A stretch of DNA of 64,000 nt from Nonomuraea maritima (GTDB taxonomy: Bacteria; Actinomycetota; Actinomycetes; Streptosporangiales; Streptosporangiaceae). Location: positions 1 through 64,000 of the forward strand of contig NZ_FNFB01000029.1 in assembly GCF_900100395.1 (NCBI RefSeq). The letters run 5' to 3'. The position numbers were made by a program, and so were the translations under genes. A model generated the notes under the pieces. That model was not told the DNA's origin, made no database searches, and was given only the letters and a program-made list of their open reading frames with translations. Positions 44,249-53,727 of this stretch are shown here, piece after piece. The first letter of the stretch is position 1; every line of letters begins with the position of its first letter.

Positions 44249-44321
44249 CAATTGCCCCCCTCATGACGCACTGATCCGCACCAATATCGGGCACGTTCCA
44301 GTGCTCGTTACAGAAATGACC

Positions 44322-44337
44322 TGTCCGCTTTCGGACA
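44322..44337. promoter_or_regulatory. Inverted repeat upstream of the wzz operon
   Basis: TGTCCG-CTTT-CGGACA lies in the 201-bp gap before wzz, which is AT-richer than its surroundings and probably holds the promoter. It could be an operator or small hairpin. Confidence 0.4.
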
Positions 44338-44449
44338 TCCCAGTCGCCGAAATTCGGGGCAGGCTGGTGATGCTTTCCGGTCTTGTTTCTTGATCGGTAC
44401 TGGGCGAGAATTGCCGGGCGCCGGGGCATGTTGGTGAGGGGTTAATGTC

Positions 44450-45373
44450 GTGGATTTCTGGAAGACCCTGCAAGTCATGGTGCGGCGGTGGTACATCACC
44501 GTGCCCATGTTCCTGGCCTCCTTAGGCGTCACGGTGACGATCTTCGCGACGTACCCGACGTACTACGACTCCGAAGGCCTGGTGATCCTGACCGTTCCGA
44601 CGGGCGGTTCCCAGGTGGCCACCGACCCGGCCGACAACGCGTACGCCAACCCACTGCTCGCGTTCGACGAGGGCCTGAAGATCACGTCGACGTTCCTGAT
44701 CCAGACGTTGAACACGCCCGAGGTGGCCGAGACCCTCGTCGACCCCGACTCCGACGACAGCATGTCGGTCTCCAACGGTGAGATGGAGGGCCCCTTCATC
44801 GCCGTCAAGGCGACCAGCCCCTCGCCGCAGCGCGCCAGGCAGATGGTCGAGAGGGCCATCCGCCGCGCCCGGATCGACCTGCTGCGGCACCAGCGGGCGC
44901 TCGCCCCCTCGATCCCCGCCACGTACATCGTGATGACCCCGATCATCGAGCCCACGACGCCGATCGGGCAGAGCAACCTCAAGCTGCGCGCGGCCGGCGC
45001 CGCGCTGGGCGTCGGGCTGGCCGCCTGTCTGCTGGCCGTCTACGGCACCGAGAGCTACCTCAACCACCGGCGCCGCCGCCAGGCGGCGAAGTCCCTGGCC
45101 ACGACCCGCCAGGAACCGCCGCCCGCGCGGGAAGAGCCGCCCGCTCAGGAAGAGCCGACCGCGCGGGAAGTACCGACCGCGGCCGGGCCGGGACCCGCCG
45201 AGCAGCCCCCGCGCGAGCCCGGCGAGCAGCGGGACGACGAGCCGCGGGAGAAGCCGAAGACACAGGAGAAGATCACACACTTCAACGGCACCTTTCCCGT
45301 CGTGCCGACGAGGGAGCTGCCCGGCTCGGCCGACGACGACACCCTGACGAACATCCCCCGCGTGACCGACTGA
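44450..45373 (+). CDS. Wzz-like polysaccharide co-polymerase (chain-length regulator)
   Basis: A 307-aa protein with a TM segment at about 14-35 (YITVPMFLASLGVTVTIFAT), an extracytoplasmic alpha/beta region, a second TM near 180-205, and a cytoplasmic tail with repeated EEPPA/EEPTARE segments. This is the Wzz/capsular polysaccharide co-polymerase layout without a kinase domain. It sets chain length with the Wzy gene that follows four bases later. GTG start. Confidence 0.82.
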   Translation: MDFWKTLQVMVRRWYITVPMFLASLGVTVTIFATYPTYYDSEGLVILTVPTGGSQVATDPADNAYANPLLAFDEGLKITSTFLIQTLNTPEVAETLVDPDSDDSMSVSNGEMEGPFIAVKATSPSPQRARQMVERAIRRARIDLLRHQRALAPSIPATYIVMTPIIEPTTPIGQSNLKLRAAGAALGVGLAACLLAVYGTESYLNHRRRRQAAKSLATTRQEPPPAREEPPAQEEPTAREVPTAAGPGPAEQPPREPGEQRDDEPREKPKTQEKITHFNGTFPVVPTRELPGSADDDTLTNIPRVTD

Positions 45374-45377
45374 AGCC

Positions 45378-46730
45378 GTGGCTACGACGGTTCTCCCACC
45401 GGCCCCGCCGGACGCCGAGCGCCGCGTCAAGGACGCGACGGTGCTGCTGTGCGTGTACGCGCTGATGCTGTGCGTGCTGCCGGCCAAGCTCGTGCTGCGC
45501 GGCATCCCGCTCGACCTCGCGCCGACGATGCTCTTCGGCCTCGGCATCGGCGTCATCTGGTTCTGTGCCCAGCAGGTCGACACGCTCGGCGCCGCCAAGG
45601 GGCGCAACATCGTCCGCACCGCCCTGTTCTGTTACGCCGTCACGCAGCTGCTGACCTACGGCGCGGCCACCTACTCCGGCCTGCCGGCCGACGAGCTGAA
45701 GGCCACCGACCGCACGCTCATCACGCTCGTCTCGGTCATCGCCGTGGGCCTTGCGGCGGTGGACGGGCTGCGCACCCGCCAGGGTGTGGAGCGGGTGCTC
45801 AGGTACATGGTGGTGGGCGCGGCGTTCATGTCGTTCGTCGGCATCCTGCAGTCGCGCCTCGGCTACGACCTCACCGACCTGCTGACCCTGCCGGGGCTGC
45901 GCTCGGTCTCCACCGAGGAGACCATCCTGGAGCGATCCATGTTCCGCCGGCCGTCCGGAACGGCGGGCCACCCCATCGAGTACGGCGTGATGTGCGCCTT
46001 CACCGTGCCGCTCGCCCTCTACTTCGCCTTCCGCGCCAACCGCCGCAAGGAGCCCAGGCAGTGGGTGTGGTGGCTCTGCTTCGTCGTGATCAGCGGCGGC
46101 ATCATGTTCTCACTGTCGCGCTCGGCCATCCTGGGCGCGGCGGTGGCCGGGCTGGTGCTGTTCTACTCGTGGTCGTGGCGCGTGCGGGTGAGGATGGCCG
46201 TCGCCGCGGGCGTGTTCCTGGTCGTCATGCGCATCCTGGTGCCCGGTCTGGTCGGCACCCTGATCGCGCTGTTCTCCAACTTCGGTCAGGACAACAGCAT
46301 CAAGGGCCGCCTGGTCGACTACGCGCCGACCTCGCTGCGTATCGAGCGCTATCCCTGGCTGGGCCACGGCGTGGGCACCAACCTGCCGCTGAAGTACGGC
46401 TGGCTGGACAACCAGTACCTGATGACCTTGCTGGACAACGGGATCGTCGGGCTGGTCGCGCTGGTGGCGGTCTTCCTGTCGGGCGTCTACGCGGCCCTGC
46501 GGGTGCGTTCGCTCACCGACGACCCTGAACTGCGCGACCTCGCGATGACGCTGGTCGCCTGCCTGGCGGTGCCGACGGTCGCGGCGATCACCTTCGACAT
46601 GCTCGCGTACGCGATGATCACCGGTCTGGTCTTCCTCACGGTGGGCGCGTGCGGCGCCCTGCTCCGGCACCAGCGCGATCCGGCTGTCCCCGCGCGTGAC
46701 GAGGGATCGTCAGTGAGAATCGAAACCTGA
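45378..46730 (+). CDS. Wzy-like O-antigen polymerase/ligase
   Basis: A 450-aa protein with 11-12 TM helices and a large periplasmic-type loop containing FRRPSGTAGHPIEYG and, near the end, ERYPWLGHGVGTNLPLKYG, characteristic of the O-antigen ligase/polymerase family. It likely polymerises repeat units outside the membrane. GTG start. Confidence 0.82.
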   Translation: MATTVLPPAPPDAERRVKDATVLLCVYALMLCVLPAKLVLRGIPLDLAPTMLFGLGIGVIWFCAQQVDTLGAAKGRNIVRTALFCYAVTQLLTYGAATYSGLPADELKATDRTLITLVSVIAVGLAAVDGLRTRQGVERVLRYMVVGAAFMSFVGILQSRLGYDLTDLLTLPGLRSVSTEETILERSMFRRPSGTAGHPIEYGVMCAFTVPLALYFAFRANRRKEPRQWVWWLCFVVISGGIMFSLSRSAILGAAVAGLVLFYSWSWRVRVRMAVAAGVFLVVMRILVPGLVGTLIALFSNFGQDNSIKGRLVDYAPTSLRIERYPWLGHGVGTNLPLKYGWLDNQYLMTLLDNGIVGLVALVAVFLSGVYAALRVRSLTDDPELRDLAMTLVACLAVPTVAAITFDMLAYAMITGLVFLTVGACGALLRHQRDPAVPARDEGSSVRIET

Positions 46731-46752
46731 CCCCTCAAGGGACGGATCACTC

Positions 46753-47772
46753 ATGCCTTCACCCAGCGATCGGCGCCCGCGCTCCAGCGTGGTCCTACGC
46801 CTGGCCGTGGCCGTGGCCGTGCTGAGCGCGGGCGTGGCCCTGCTGAGCACGGGCACGGCCGTCGTGAACAGCTCCGACCGTTCGGAAGGTTCGCCGCCGC
46901 GCACCAGTCTCTCCCCCGCCGTCAGCTCATCCCCTTCGCCGGGCGTTCCTTCCCCCGGCAGTGAGGCGACGCCGTCCAGCGAGCGGGCCTGTCCCCCGCC
47001 ACCGGCATACCCGACACCCGAGTGCACCGGCGTGCCGCCCGGCAAGCAGTTGCAGAAACACGAGGGCGACCTCGTCGCCGACGAGGACGGCCAGGTGATC
47101 GACGGCCTGCACATCACGGGCAACCTGTCCGTCGAGGGCCAGGGTGTGGAGATCCGCGACAGCTGGATCGAGGGCTGGGTCGACAACAGCCGCAACGGCC
47201 CCCGCGGGGACGGCTCGTTCACCATCACCGACTCGACGGTGGGCCGGGACGACAGGTGCGACGCGGGGACGGGCGTCAGCGAGTCGGAGTTCACCGCCAC
47301 CCGGGTGAAGGTCGTCGGCCACGGCGACGCGTTCGGCGCGGGCGGCGACAACGTGCTCATCCAGGACTCCTTCGCGCTGCTGTGCGGCGAGGACGAGTGG
47401 CACTCCGACGGCTTCCAGGCCCACGAGGCCGGCCGCGACGTCGTCATCCGCCACAACACCTTCGACCAGCGCAAGGTGCCCGCCTCGGGGGTCACCGCGC
47501 CGGTGTTCATCTCCGACGGCTCGCCCGAGGCCACCGTCGTCGACAACCTGCTCATCGGGGGCAGCTCCACCATCCGCGTGCACCAGGGCGGCGAGCGGTG
47601 GAAGTACGTCGTCACCGGCAACCGGGTCGTCCAGGACGCCTGGCTCTACAGCCCGGTCGACAGCTCGTGCGCGGTCATCGAGACCTGGGCCGACAACCGG
47701 CTCGTCCAGATCGACGACGCCTATCAGGTCACCTGGCTCGGCCCCGAGCTACCGTGCGTCGACGGCAGTTAG
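46753..47772 (+). CDS. Secreted right-handed beta-helix protein
   Basis: A 339-aa protein with an N-terminal TM/signal anchor (VVLRLAVAVAVLSAGVALL), a Ser/Pro linker to about residue 75, and a parallel beta-helix with DGLHITGNLSVEG, VEIRDSWIEG, VLIQDSF, VVIRHNTF. Such folds are common in pectate lyase-like enzymes; its place after wzy suggests it trims or binds the exported polymer. No catalytic triad assignable. Its last 24 bases overlap the convergent wzx. Confidence 0.78.
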   Translation: MPSPSDRRPRSSVVLRLAVAVAVLSAGVALLSTGTAVVNSSDRSEGSPPRTSLSPAVSSSPSPGVPSPGSEATPSSERACPPPPAYPTPECTGVPPGKQLQKHEGDLVADEDGQVIDGLHITGNLSVEGQGVEIRDSWIEGWVDNSRNGPRGDGSFTITDSTVGRDDRCDAGTGVSESEFTATRVKVVGHGDAFGAGGDNVLIQDSFALLCGEDEWHSDGFQAHEAGRDVVIRHNTFDQRKVPASGVTAPVFISDGSPEATVVDNLLIGGSSTIRVHQGGERWKYVVTGNRVVQDAWLYSPVDSSCAVIETWADNRLVQIDDAYQVTWLGPELPCVDGS

Positions 47773-49173
47773 CCGCCTGACCTGCCGGTAGACCAGCAAC
47801 AGTGCGCCGGCGACGAGCCCGCCGCCGGCCAGCATCGCCACCAGGGGGTCGGGGGCGACGGCCCGCAGGCCGAACAGCGCCACCGCCAGCACCGCCGCGA
47901 CAGACGCGGACGGCGCCAGGGCACGCAGCAGCGCGCCCAGCCGTACGCCGGCCCTGTGGGCGCACCACAGGTGCACGGGGACGGCCCAGCCGAAGCCCAC
48001 GGCGGCCTGCGCCCAGCCGATGCCTTCGAAGCCCCACACGTGTGCGCCCGCCGCCGAGGCGGGCACGAGCACCAGCAACCAGGCCAGCTGCGGCAGCACC
48101 GAGATCAGCATGGAGTTGGCCGCGACGAGCAGGTTGAAGACCAGTTCGGCGACGATCCTCGCGACGTTGGCCAGCGCGAGTCCGGCCAGCATTGTCGCCG
48201 CGGCGAGCCACTGATGGCCGTAGACGACGTACACGATCGGCTCGGCCAGCACGGCGAGGCCGGTGCCACAGATGAGCACCGCGCCGGCCGCCACGCCGAT
48301 CACCGTGCCCACGGTCGTGCCGAAGTCGCCGTCGCCCTCGCGGGCGCGGGCGAAGGTGGGCAGCGCCACCCGTTCCAGGGTCTTCGAGATGATCTGGATC
48401 GGCCAGTTGGCGACGTTGTTGGCGATGAAGAACAGACCTATGGCGGCCTCGCCGAGGAAGCGGCCGGTGACCGCCTGCGGGGCGCCCTGCAGGGCGATGA
48501 GCAGCACCGACGATCCGGCCATGGCCAGCCCGACGCGCGCCACCTCGCCGCTGTAGCGGCGGTCGAAGCCGAAGCGCGGCCAGCAGCCCGACAGCGCCAT
48601 CAGCAGCACGTCCACGACCACGCCGGCGGTGACGTGCCCGATCGCGAGCGACCAGGGGCCGAAGCCGGTCATCGCGAGGGTGAAGGTGAGCGAGACGTTC
48701 ACCACCAGCCCGGCGGCGTCCGCCTTCAGTCGTTTGCCCTGGCGGAACTCCCTGGCCAGCACGGAGGCGGGCACGGAGGCGAAGCCGTTGATGAGGATGT
48801 TCAACGACATGAGCTGGAGCACACCGGTGGCGTTGGGGCTGCCGAGCGCCCAGGCCAGGGCGCCGGAGACGAAGTAGGCGACGACCGTGAAGCTCATCCC
48901 GCCGCCCACGGACATCGTCCACGCGGTCGGGATCATCGGCTTGATCTCGCCCTCACGGCGGATCAGCGCGTTGCCCACCCCGAGGTCGTTGATCACCATC
49001 AGGAAGAGCTGGACGAGCAGCGCCGTGGCGTAGACGCCGAACTCCTCCGGCGTCAGGATGCGCGCGAGGACGATGCCCAGGGTGAAGGTGACGAGCCTCG
49101 ACAGCACCGTGTTGATCAGGCTGAACGCGAGGCCCCGCTTGAACTTGCCGCCCAGTTCTGCCGTTGCCGCCAT
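47749..49173 (-). CDS. Wzx-like polysaccharide flippase (MOP superfamily)
   Basis: A 474-aa protein with 13-14 TM helices and the family start LINTVLSRLVTFTLGIVLARILTPEEFGVYA. It should flip lipid-linked repeat units across the membrane. It is first in the minus-strand block facing wzz-wzy. Confidence 0.88.
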   Translation of the reverse strand: MAATAELGGKFKRGLAFSLINTVLSRLVTFTLGIVLARILTPEEFGVYATALLVQLFLMVINDLGVGNALIRREGEIKPMIPTAWTMSVGGGMSFTVVAYFVSGALAWALGSPNATGVLQLMSLNILINGFASVPASVLAREFRQGKRLKADAAGLVVNVSLTFTLAMTGFGPWSLAIGHVTAGVVVDVLLMALSGCWPRFGFDRRYSGEVARVGLAMAGSSVLLIALQGAPQAVTGRFLGEAAIGLFFIANNVANWPIQIISKTLERVALPTFARAREGDGDFGTTVGTVIGVAAGAVLICGTGLAVLAEPIVYVVYGHQWLAAATMLAGLALANVARIVAELVFNLLVAANSMLISVLPQLAWLLVLVPASAAGAHVWGFEGIGWAQAAVGFGWAVPVHLWCAHRAGVRLGALLRALAPSASVAAVLAVALFGLRAVAPDPLVAMLAGGGLVAGALLLVYRQVRRLTAVDAR

Positions 49174-49185
49174 CGCGCCTCGTCC

Positions 49186-50070
49186 TTAACGCCGCCTGCC
49201 TAGGACATCCAGCCCGACGTGGGCGACGTTACGCGCCATGGGCAGAGTGTTGCGCCAAACCCACGGCCACAGCGAGACGTAGCCGCGCAGGCGCTCGCTC
49301 CTGTTCAGCGGCGCCTGGCCGACCCCGCGCAGCAGGAAGACGCCCTCCTCGACGTTGGGCAGGTAGAAGCGGCGCTCGGTGCCCTGCTCGCGCAGCCGGT
49401 AGGCGCGCGAGTCCACGACCTCACTCATGCGCCGGGTGTGCTGGCGGTGGCGCAGCAGGGGCTCGTCCACCGCCACGAACGGCCCGAGGAGGGCCAGCTC
49501 GACGATCGTCACCCGGTCGCTGCCCTTGAAGGGCGCCTGAGGACGTACGCGCTCCATGGCCGAGCGCCGGATGAGGCCGTAGAGCTGGAGGTTCTCCTCC
49601 GGGTCAGCGAGTTTGGCGCGCATGCGCACGACCGGCGAGGGATGGTCGGTCCTGATGCTGTTGCGCCAGACGCGCAGCACATCGCCGTTCTCGTCGATCT
49701 CCTCTGCGGCGGAGAAGGCCAGCACCGCATCAGGTTGCGCGCGCAGCGCGGCCGACAGCTCGGCCAGCCGGTCGGGGTGGTACTCGTCGTCGGAGGAGGC
49801 GAAGGAGAAGAACTCGCCCCGCGTCTCGTGGATGAGGCGGTTGTGGTTGGCGAGGACGCCGATGTTGCGCTCGCGGCGCAGGTAGGTCACCCGCTCGTCC
49901 TTGCGCGCCAGCTCCCGGCAGATCTCCTCGGTGCCGTCGGTGGAGCAGTTGTCGCCGATGACCAGCTCGAAGTCCGTCTCGCTCTGCGCCATGAGGCTGT
50001 CGAGGGACCTGGTGAGGAACGGCTCGCCGTTGTAGACCGGCAGACCGATGCCGATCAGCGGTTCAGCCAT
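49186..50070 (-). CDS. Family 2 glycosyltransferase
   Basis: A 294-aa GT-A enzyme beginning IGIGLPVYNGEPFLTRSL, with IGDNCSTDGT and the acidic FFSFASSDDEYHP motif. It overlaps the upstream epimerase gene by eight bases. Confidence 0.88.
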   Translation of the reverse strand: MAEPLIGIGLPVYNGEPFLTRSLDSLMAQSETDFELVIGDNCSTDGTEEICRELARKDERVTYLRRERNIGVLANHNRLIHETRGEFFSFASSDDEYHPDRLAELSAALRAQPDAVLAFSAAEEIDENGDVLRVWRNSIRTDHPSPVVRMRAKLADPEENLQLYGLIRRSAMERVRPQAPFKGSDRVTIVELALLGPFVAVDEPLLRHRQHTRRMSEVVDSRAYRLREQGTERRFYLPNVEEGVFLLRGVGQAPLNRSERLRGYVSLWPWVWRNTLPMARNVAHVGLDVLGRRR

Positions 50071-51094
50071 GTCCCACCGGCCTCATGTCGTCGCCGACGC
50101 TGCCCTCGGCCCGCCGGGCCGCGATGCGGGCCAGCCTCGTGTAGCGCTGCTCGAAGTCGTGCATGGTCAGGCCGTGCACGGCGTAGGCGGCCGCCAGCTC
50201 GGCCGCGCCCGCCTCGACGCTCCAGGAGCACTCGAAGCCCGGCAGCGCCGCCCTGATCCGGGAGAAGTCCACCCGGTAGGAGCGCGGGTCGCCGCCGGTC
50301 TCGCCGGTGACCAGCAACCGTGAGCCGGGCACCGCGGCCGCGACGTGCTCGGCGATCTGCGCCACCCGTACGTTGTTGCGTTCGGTGCCGACGTTGAAGG
50401 CCGTGGCGTGGACCGCCTCACGCGGCGCGGCCAGCACGGCGGCGAACGCGGCGGCGATGTCGAGCGCGTGCACGAGGGGCCGCCACGGGGTGCCGTCGGA
50501 GAGCACCTTCACCACACCGGTCAGCAGCGCGTGCCCGACGAGGTTGTTGAGCACGATGTCGGCACGCAGCCGGGGCGAGAAACCGAAGGCGGTGGCGTTG
50601 CGCAGGAAGACCGGGCTGAAGCCGGAGTCTGCCAGCTCCAGCAGGTCCTCCTCCACACGGACCTTGGATTCGGCATAGGGGGTGACCGGCCGCAGCGGGG
50701 CATCCTCGCCGACCAGGTCGTCGCCGCCGGACGCGCCGTACACCGAGCAGGTCGAGGCGTACAGGAAGCGGGAGACGCCCGCGTCGCGGGCCAGCCGGGC
50801 GAGCCGTACGGAGGCGTGGTGGTTGATGTCGTAGGTGAGCTGCGGCGCGAGCGCGCCGAGCGGGTCGTTGGACAGCGCAGCCAGGTGGATCACCGCGTCG
50901 AAGCCGGCGAGCTGCGCCGGCTCCACGTCACGCAGGTCGACGGCGAGGCCCTTGGGGTCGGACGTCTCCGGGCCGAGCACGCAGTCGGCGAACAGCCCCG
51001 AGTCGAGCCCGACGACGTCGTGTCCGGCGTCGGCGAGGGCCGGGGCCATCACCGTGCCGAGATAACCCTGGTGGCCGGTCAGAAGGATTCGCAA
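50063..51094 (-). CDS. NAD-dependent nucleotide-sugar epimerase/dehydratase
   Basis: A 343-aa extended SDR with GHQGYLGTVMAP as the NAD motif, HLAALSNDPLG, and the catalytic Tyr/Lys in YAESKVRVE. Similar proteins act with RfbF-type and methyltransferase genes in building branched or modified sugars. TTG start with TGGAGG seven bases upstream. Confidence 0.83.
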   Translation of the reverse strand: MRILLTGHQGYLGTVMAPALADAGHDVVGLDSGLFADCVLGPETSDPKGLAVDLRDVEPAQLAGFDAVIHLAALSNDPLGALAPQLTYDINHHASVRLARLARDAGVSRFLYASTCSVYGASGGDDLVGEDAPLRPVTPYAESKVRVEEDLLELADSGFSPVFLRNATAFGFSPRLRADIVLNNLVGHALLTGVVKVLSDGTPWRPLVHALDIAAAFAAVLAAPREAVHATAFNVGTERNNVRVAQIAEHVAAAVPGSRLLVTGETGGDPRSYRVDFSRIRAALPGFECSWSVEAGAAELAAAYAVHGLTMHDFEQRYTRLARIAARRAEGSVGDDMRPVGHG

Positions 51095-51097
51095 GGG

Positions 51098-51751
51098 TCA
51101 GCCTCCAGCAAGGTCGATGGCGAGTTTGGTCACGTGGAACGCCTCGGCGTAGCGGGCGCCGCACTCGATGCCGCGGATGCGGGCCAGGCCGAGGAAGGCT
51201 TCTGCGTCGTACCAGGGGCGGTGCCGCTGCGAGGGGTAGTGGGCCTGCAGCAGCAGGACCTTCGTCTCGGCCACGCCGTCCGGCAGCGGGATGTAGACCG
51301 ACGGGCGGCCGAGGTCGCCGTCCCATTTGACGATCTCGTAGCCGAGGATCAGGTGGCCGCGCCACACCGTGGGCACCAGTTCGGCGAGGCCGCGGTGGTC
51401 CTGGTGCGCGTCGCCGGTCCAGGGGGAGAAGACGAGGTCGGGGTCCGGCGCCCGGCCGCGCAGGTCCTCCAGGGCGTTCTTGACCTCGTCCCAATGCGCG
51501 GGCACCCGTCCGTCGGGGATCTTGAGGACGGTGAGCCGCAGGTCGGCGCCGGGGCAGAACGCCGCCAGCGCCTGACGTTCCTCCGCCTCCCGGTCGCCGC
51601 CGCCGCCCGACAGGACGAGGGCGTCCACGCGCAGCCCCGGACGGGCCGCGCACAGGGCGTGCAGGCTGGCGCCCGCGCCGATCGCGATGTCGTCGCAGTG
51701 GGCGCCGAGCGCCACGATCCGGTTCACCCGGCCGGGCCGCAGGCCGATCAT
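51098..51751 (-). CDS. PIG-L/LmbE family N-deacetylase
   Basis: A 217-aa Zn-dependent deacetylase with the metal motif ALGAHCDDIAIG and the second motif GDAHQDHRGL. In this context it may deacetylate a sugar precursor rather than mycothiol. ATG at 51751 overlaps the preceding stop (ATGA). Confidence 0.86.
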   Translation of the reverse strand: MIGLRPGRVNRIVALGAHCDDIAIGAGASLHALCAARPGLRVDALVLSGGGGDREAEERQALAAFCPGADLRLTVLKIPDGRVPAHWDEVKNALEDLRGRAPDPDLVFSPWTGDAHQDHRGLAELVPTVWRGHLILGYEIVKWDGDLGRPSVYIPLPDGVAETKVLLLQAHYPSQRHRPWYDAEAFLGLARIRGIECGARYAEAFHVTKLAIDLAGG

Positions 51752-52521
51752 GCTTCCCACAGCGCCCACGGCCGCTCGCCGTGCGTCCAGGAGCGGTCGA
51801 GCTCCAGCCGCTGGTTGACGGTGTCGCTGGGACGCCAGTAGCCGCGGTGCGGGTAGGCGATCAGCCGGCCGCGTTTGGCGAGTTCCGCGCAGCCGTCGGC
51901 GACGAGGTCGCCGTTCTCGGGGATGTGGTCGAAGATCTCCTGCCGGAGGACGAAGAAGCCGCCGTTGATCCAGAGCGGCATCTCGCTGACGGGCGCGATG
52001 CCGCCCACGATCCCGCTCTCGCCGACGTCCACGACGTGGAAGGTGTTGTTGGGCGGGACGACCATCATGGACGCGCCGGCGTCGGCGGCGGCGAAGCGGT
52101 CGATGATGGCGAGCAGGGGTGCGTCGGTGAGGACGTCGGCGTAGTTGGCGAGGAACATCTCCTCGCCCTCCAGGTACGGGCGCACGCGGCGTAAGCGCTC
52201 GCCGATCGGGGAGTCGAGCCCGGTGTCGATGAGCGACACCGACCAGTCGGAGATGTCCGTGGACAGCAGCTCGATCCGCCCGTCACGCAGGACGAAGTCA
52301 TTCGACGCGGTTTCCTGATATGTCAGGAAGAAGTCCTTGATGTGCTGGGCGCCGTACCCCAGGCACAGGATGAAGTCCTTGTGCCCGAAGTGCGCGTAGT
52401 ACCGCATGACATGCCAGAGCAGCGGGCGTGGACCCACGAGCTGCATGGGCTTCGGCAGGCCGCCGTCGCCGTCGCTGCGCATCCTGGTGCCGCGTCCGCC
52501 GCAGAAGAGCACGACCTTCAC
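51748..52521 (-). CDS. RfbF-like sugar-1-phosphate nucleotidyltransferase
   Basis: A 257-aa nucleotidyltransferase with FCGGRGTRM as the NTP loop and KPMQLVGPRPLLWHVMRYY, KDFILCLGYGAQHIKDFF, close to glucose-1-phosphate cytidylyltransferase. No CDP-glucose 4,6-dehydratase is present, so the pathway is unclear. GTG at 52521 overlaps the methyltransferase stop. Confidence 0.82.
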   Translation of the reverse strand: MKVVLFCGGRGTRMRSDGDGGLPKPMQLVGPRPLLWHVMRYYAHFGHKDFILCLGYGAQHIKDFFLTYQETASNDFVLRDGRIELLSTDISDWSVSLIDTGLDSPIGERLRRVRPYLEGEEMFLANYADVLTDAPLLAIIDRFAAADAGASMMVVPPNNTFHVVDVGESGIVGGIAPVSEMPLWINGGFFVLRQEIFDHIPENGDLVADGCAELAKRGRLIAYPHRGYWRPSDTVNQRLELDRSWTHGERPWALWEA

Positions 52522-53726
52522 GCGACGACCTCCAGACTCGGTATCGGGAAGACCAGCCGGCCACCCCACTCACGGACGTACGACAACTGCTCGACCAGCT
52601 CCTCGCGCAGGTTCCAGGGCAGCACCAGCACGTAGTCGGGCCGGTCGGCGGCGATCCGCTCCGGCTCGTGGATCGGGATCCGCGAGCCCGGCGTGAACCT
52701 GCCGTGCTTGTACGGGTTGCGGTCGACCGTGTACGCGAGCAGGTCCGGCCTGATCCCGCAGTGGTTCAGCAGGGTGTTGCCCTTGCCCGGCGCGCCGTAG
52801 CCGACGACGGTCCTGCCCGCGTCGGCGGCATCGATGAGGAACCTCAGCAGGTCGCGCCGGACCTTCGCCACCCGCGCGGCGAAGTCGCGGTACCCGGAGA
52901 GCTCGTGCAGCCCGGCGGCCTTCTCCCTGGCCAGCACCTCCACCACGCGCGCCGAGACGGGCGCCTCCTCCGGCTGCGCCCACAGCCGGATCGAGCCGCC
53001 GTGCGTCGGCAACAGCTCGACGTCGACGAGGTGCAGCCCGCCGCTCGCCAGCGCGCGCTGCGCCGAGGCGACCGTGTAGTACTGGAAGTGCTCGTGGTAG
53101 ATCGTGTCGTACTGGTTCAGCTCCATCAGGGTCAGCAGGTGCTGCACCTCGATCGAGACGCGCCCGTCGTCGGCCACGAGCGCCCGCAGCCCCTTGGTGA
53201 AGCCGACGACGTCCGGGATGTGCGCGTACACGTTGTTGGCCACCACCAGGTCGGCGGGGCCGTGCTCCGCCCGCACGCGCGCGCCCACTTCCGGCGACAG
53301 GAACTCCGTGAGCGTCGGCACGCCCTTCGCAGCCGCCGCCCGCCCGACGTTGGCCGACGGCTCGATGCCGAGGCAGCGCACACCCCGCTCGACGACGTGC
53401 TGCAGCAGGTAGCCGTCGTTGCTCGCGACCTCCACCACGAACGCGTCGGGCCGCAGCCCGGCACCCACCACGAACGCGCGGGCGTGCTCCACCCAGGAGT
53501 TCGAGTAGGACGAGAAGTAGGCGTACTCGGTGAACGTCTCCTCCGGCGTGATCAGCGGCGGCAGCTGCGCCAGCCAGCACCGGGAGCAGACCCGCAGGTG
53601 CAGCGGGTAGGTGGGCTCGGGCTCGTCGAGCCGATCCGCGGTCAGGAACAGCTCGCACGGCGGGGTCGCGCCCAGGTCGACGACCCCGGCCAGATCCGGC
53701 GAGCCGCACAGGCGGCAGATGGTCAC
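52518..53726 (-). CDS. Sugar C-methyltransferase, class I SAM-dependent
   Basis: A 402-aa protein with the zinc-binding N-terminus (CRLCGSPD, CSRCWLAQ), a full SAM loop VEVASNDGYLL, the conserved YHEHFQYYT in the active site, and a C-terminal GYGAPGKGNTL domain. All three parts match 3-C-methyltransferases of deoxysugars (TylC3, NovU), and unlike the 42.6-kb paralogue it looks fully intact. GTG start. Confidence 0.88.
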   Translation of the reverse strand: MTICRLCGSPDLAGVVDLGATPPCELFLTADRLDEPEPTYPLHLRVCSRCWLAQLPPLITPEETFTEYAYFSSYSNSWVEHARAFVVGAGLRPDAFVVEVASNDGYLLQHVVERGVRCLGIEPSANVGRAAAAKGVPTLTEFLSPEVGARVRAEHGPADLVVANNVYAHIPDVVGFTKGLRALVADDGRVSIEVQHLLTLMELNQYDTIYHEHFQYYTVASAQRALASGGLHLVDVELLPTHGGSIRLWAQPEEAPVSARVVEVLAREKAAGLHELSGYRDFAARVAKVRRDLLRFLIDAADAGRTVVGYGAPGKGNTLLNHCGIRPDLLAYTVDRNPYKHGRFTPGSRIPIHEPERIAADRPDYVLVLPWNLREELVEQLSYVREWGGRLVFPIPSLEVVA

Positions 53727-53727
53727 G

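Noticed and set aside
47956..49203. 415-codon plus-strand frame opposite wzx
   Set aside because: Its residues are His/Gln/Asp-rich as in other shadow frames, and the wzx reading has clear TM helices.
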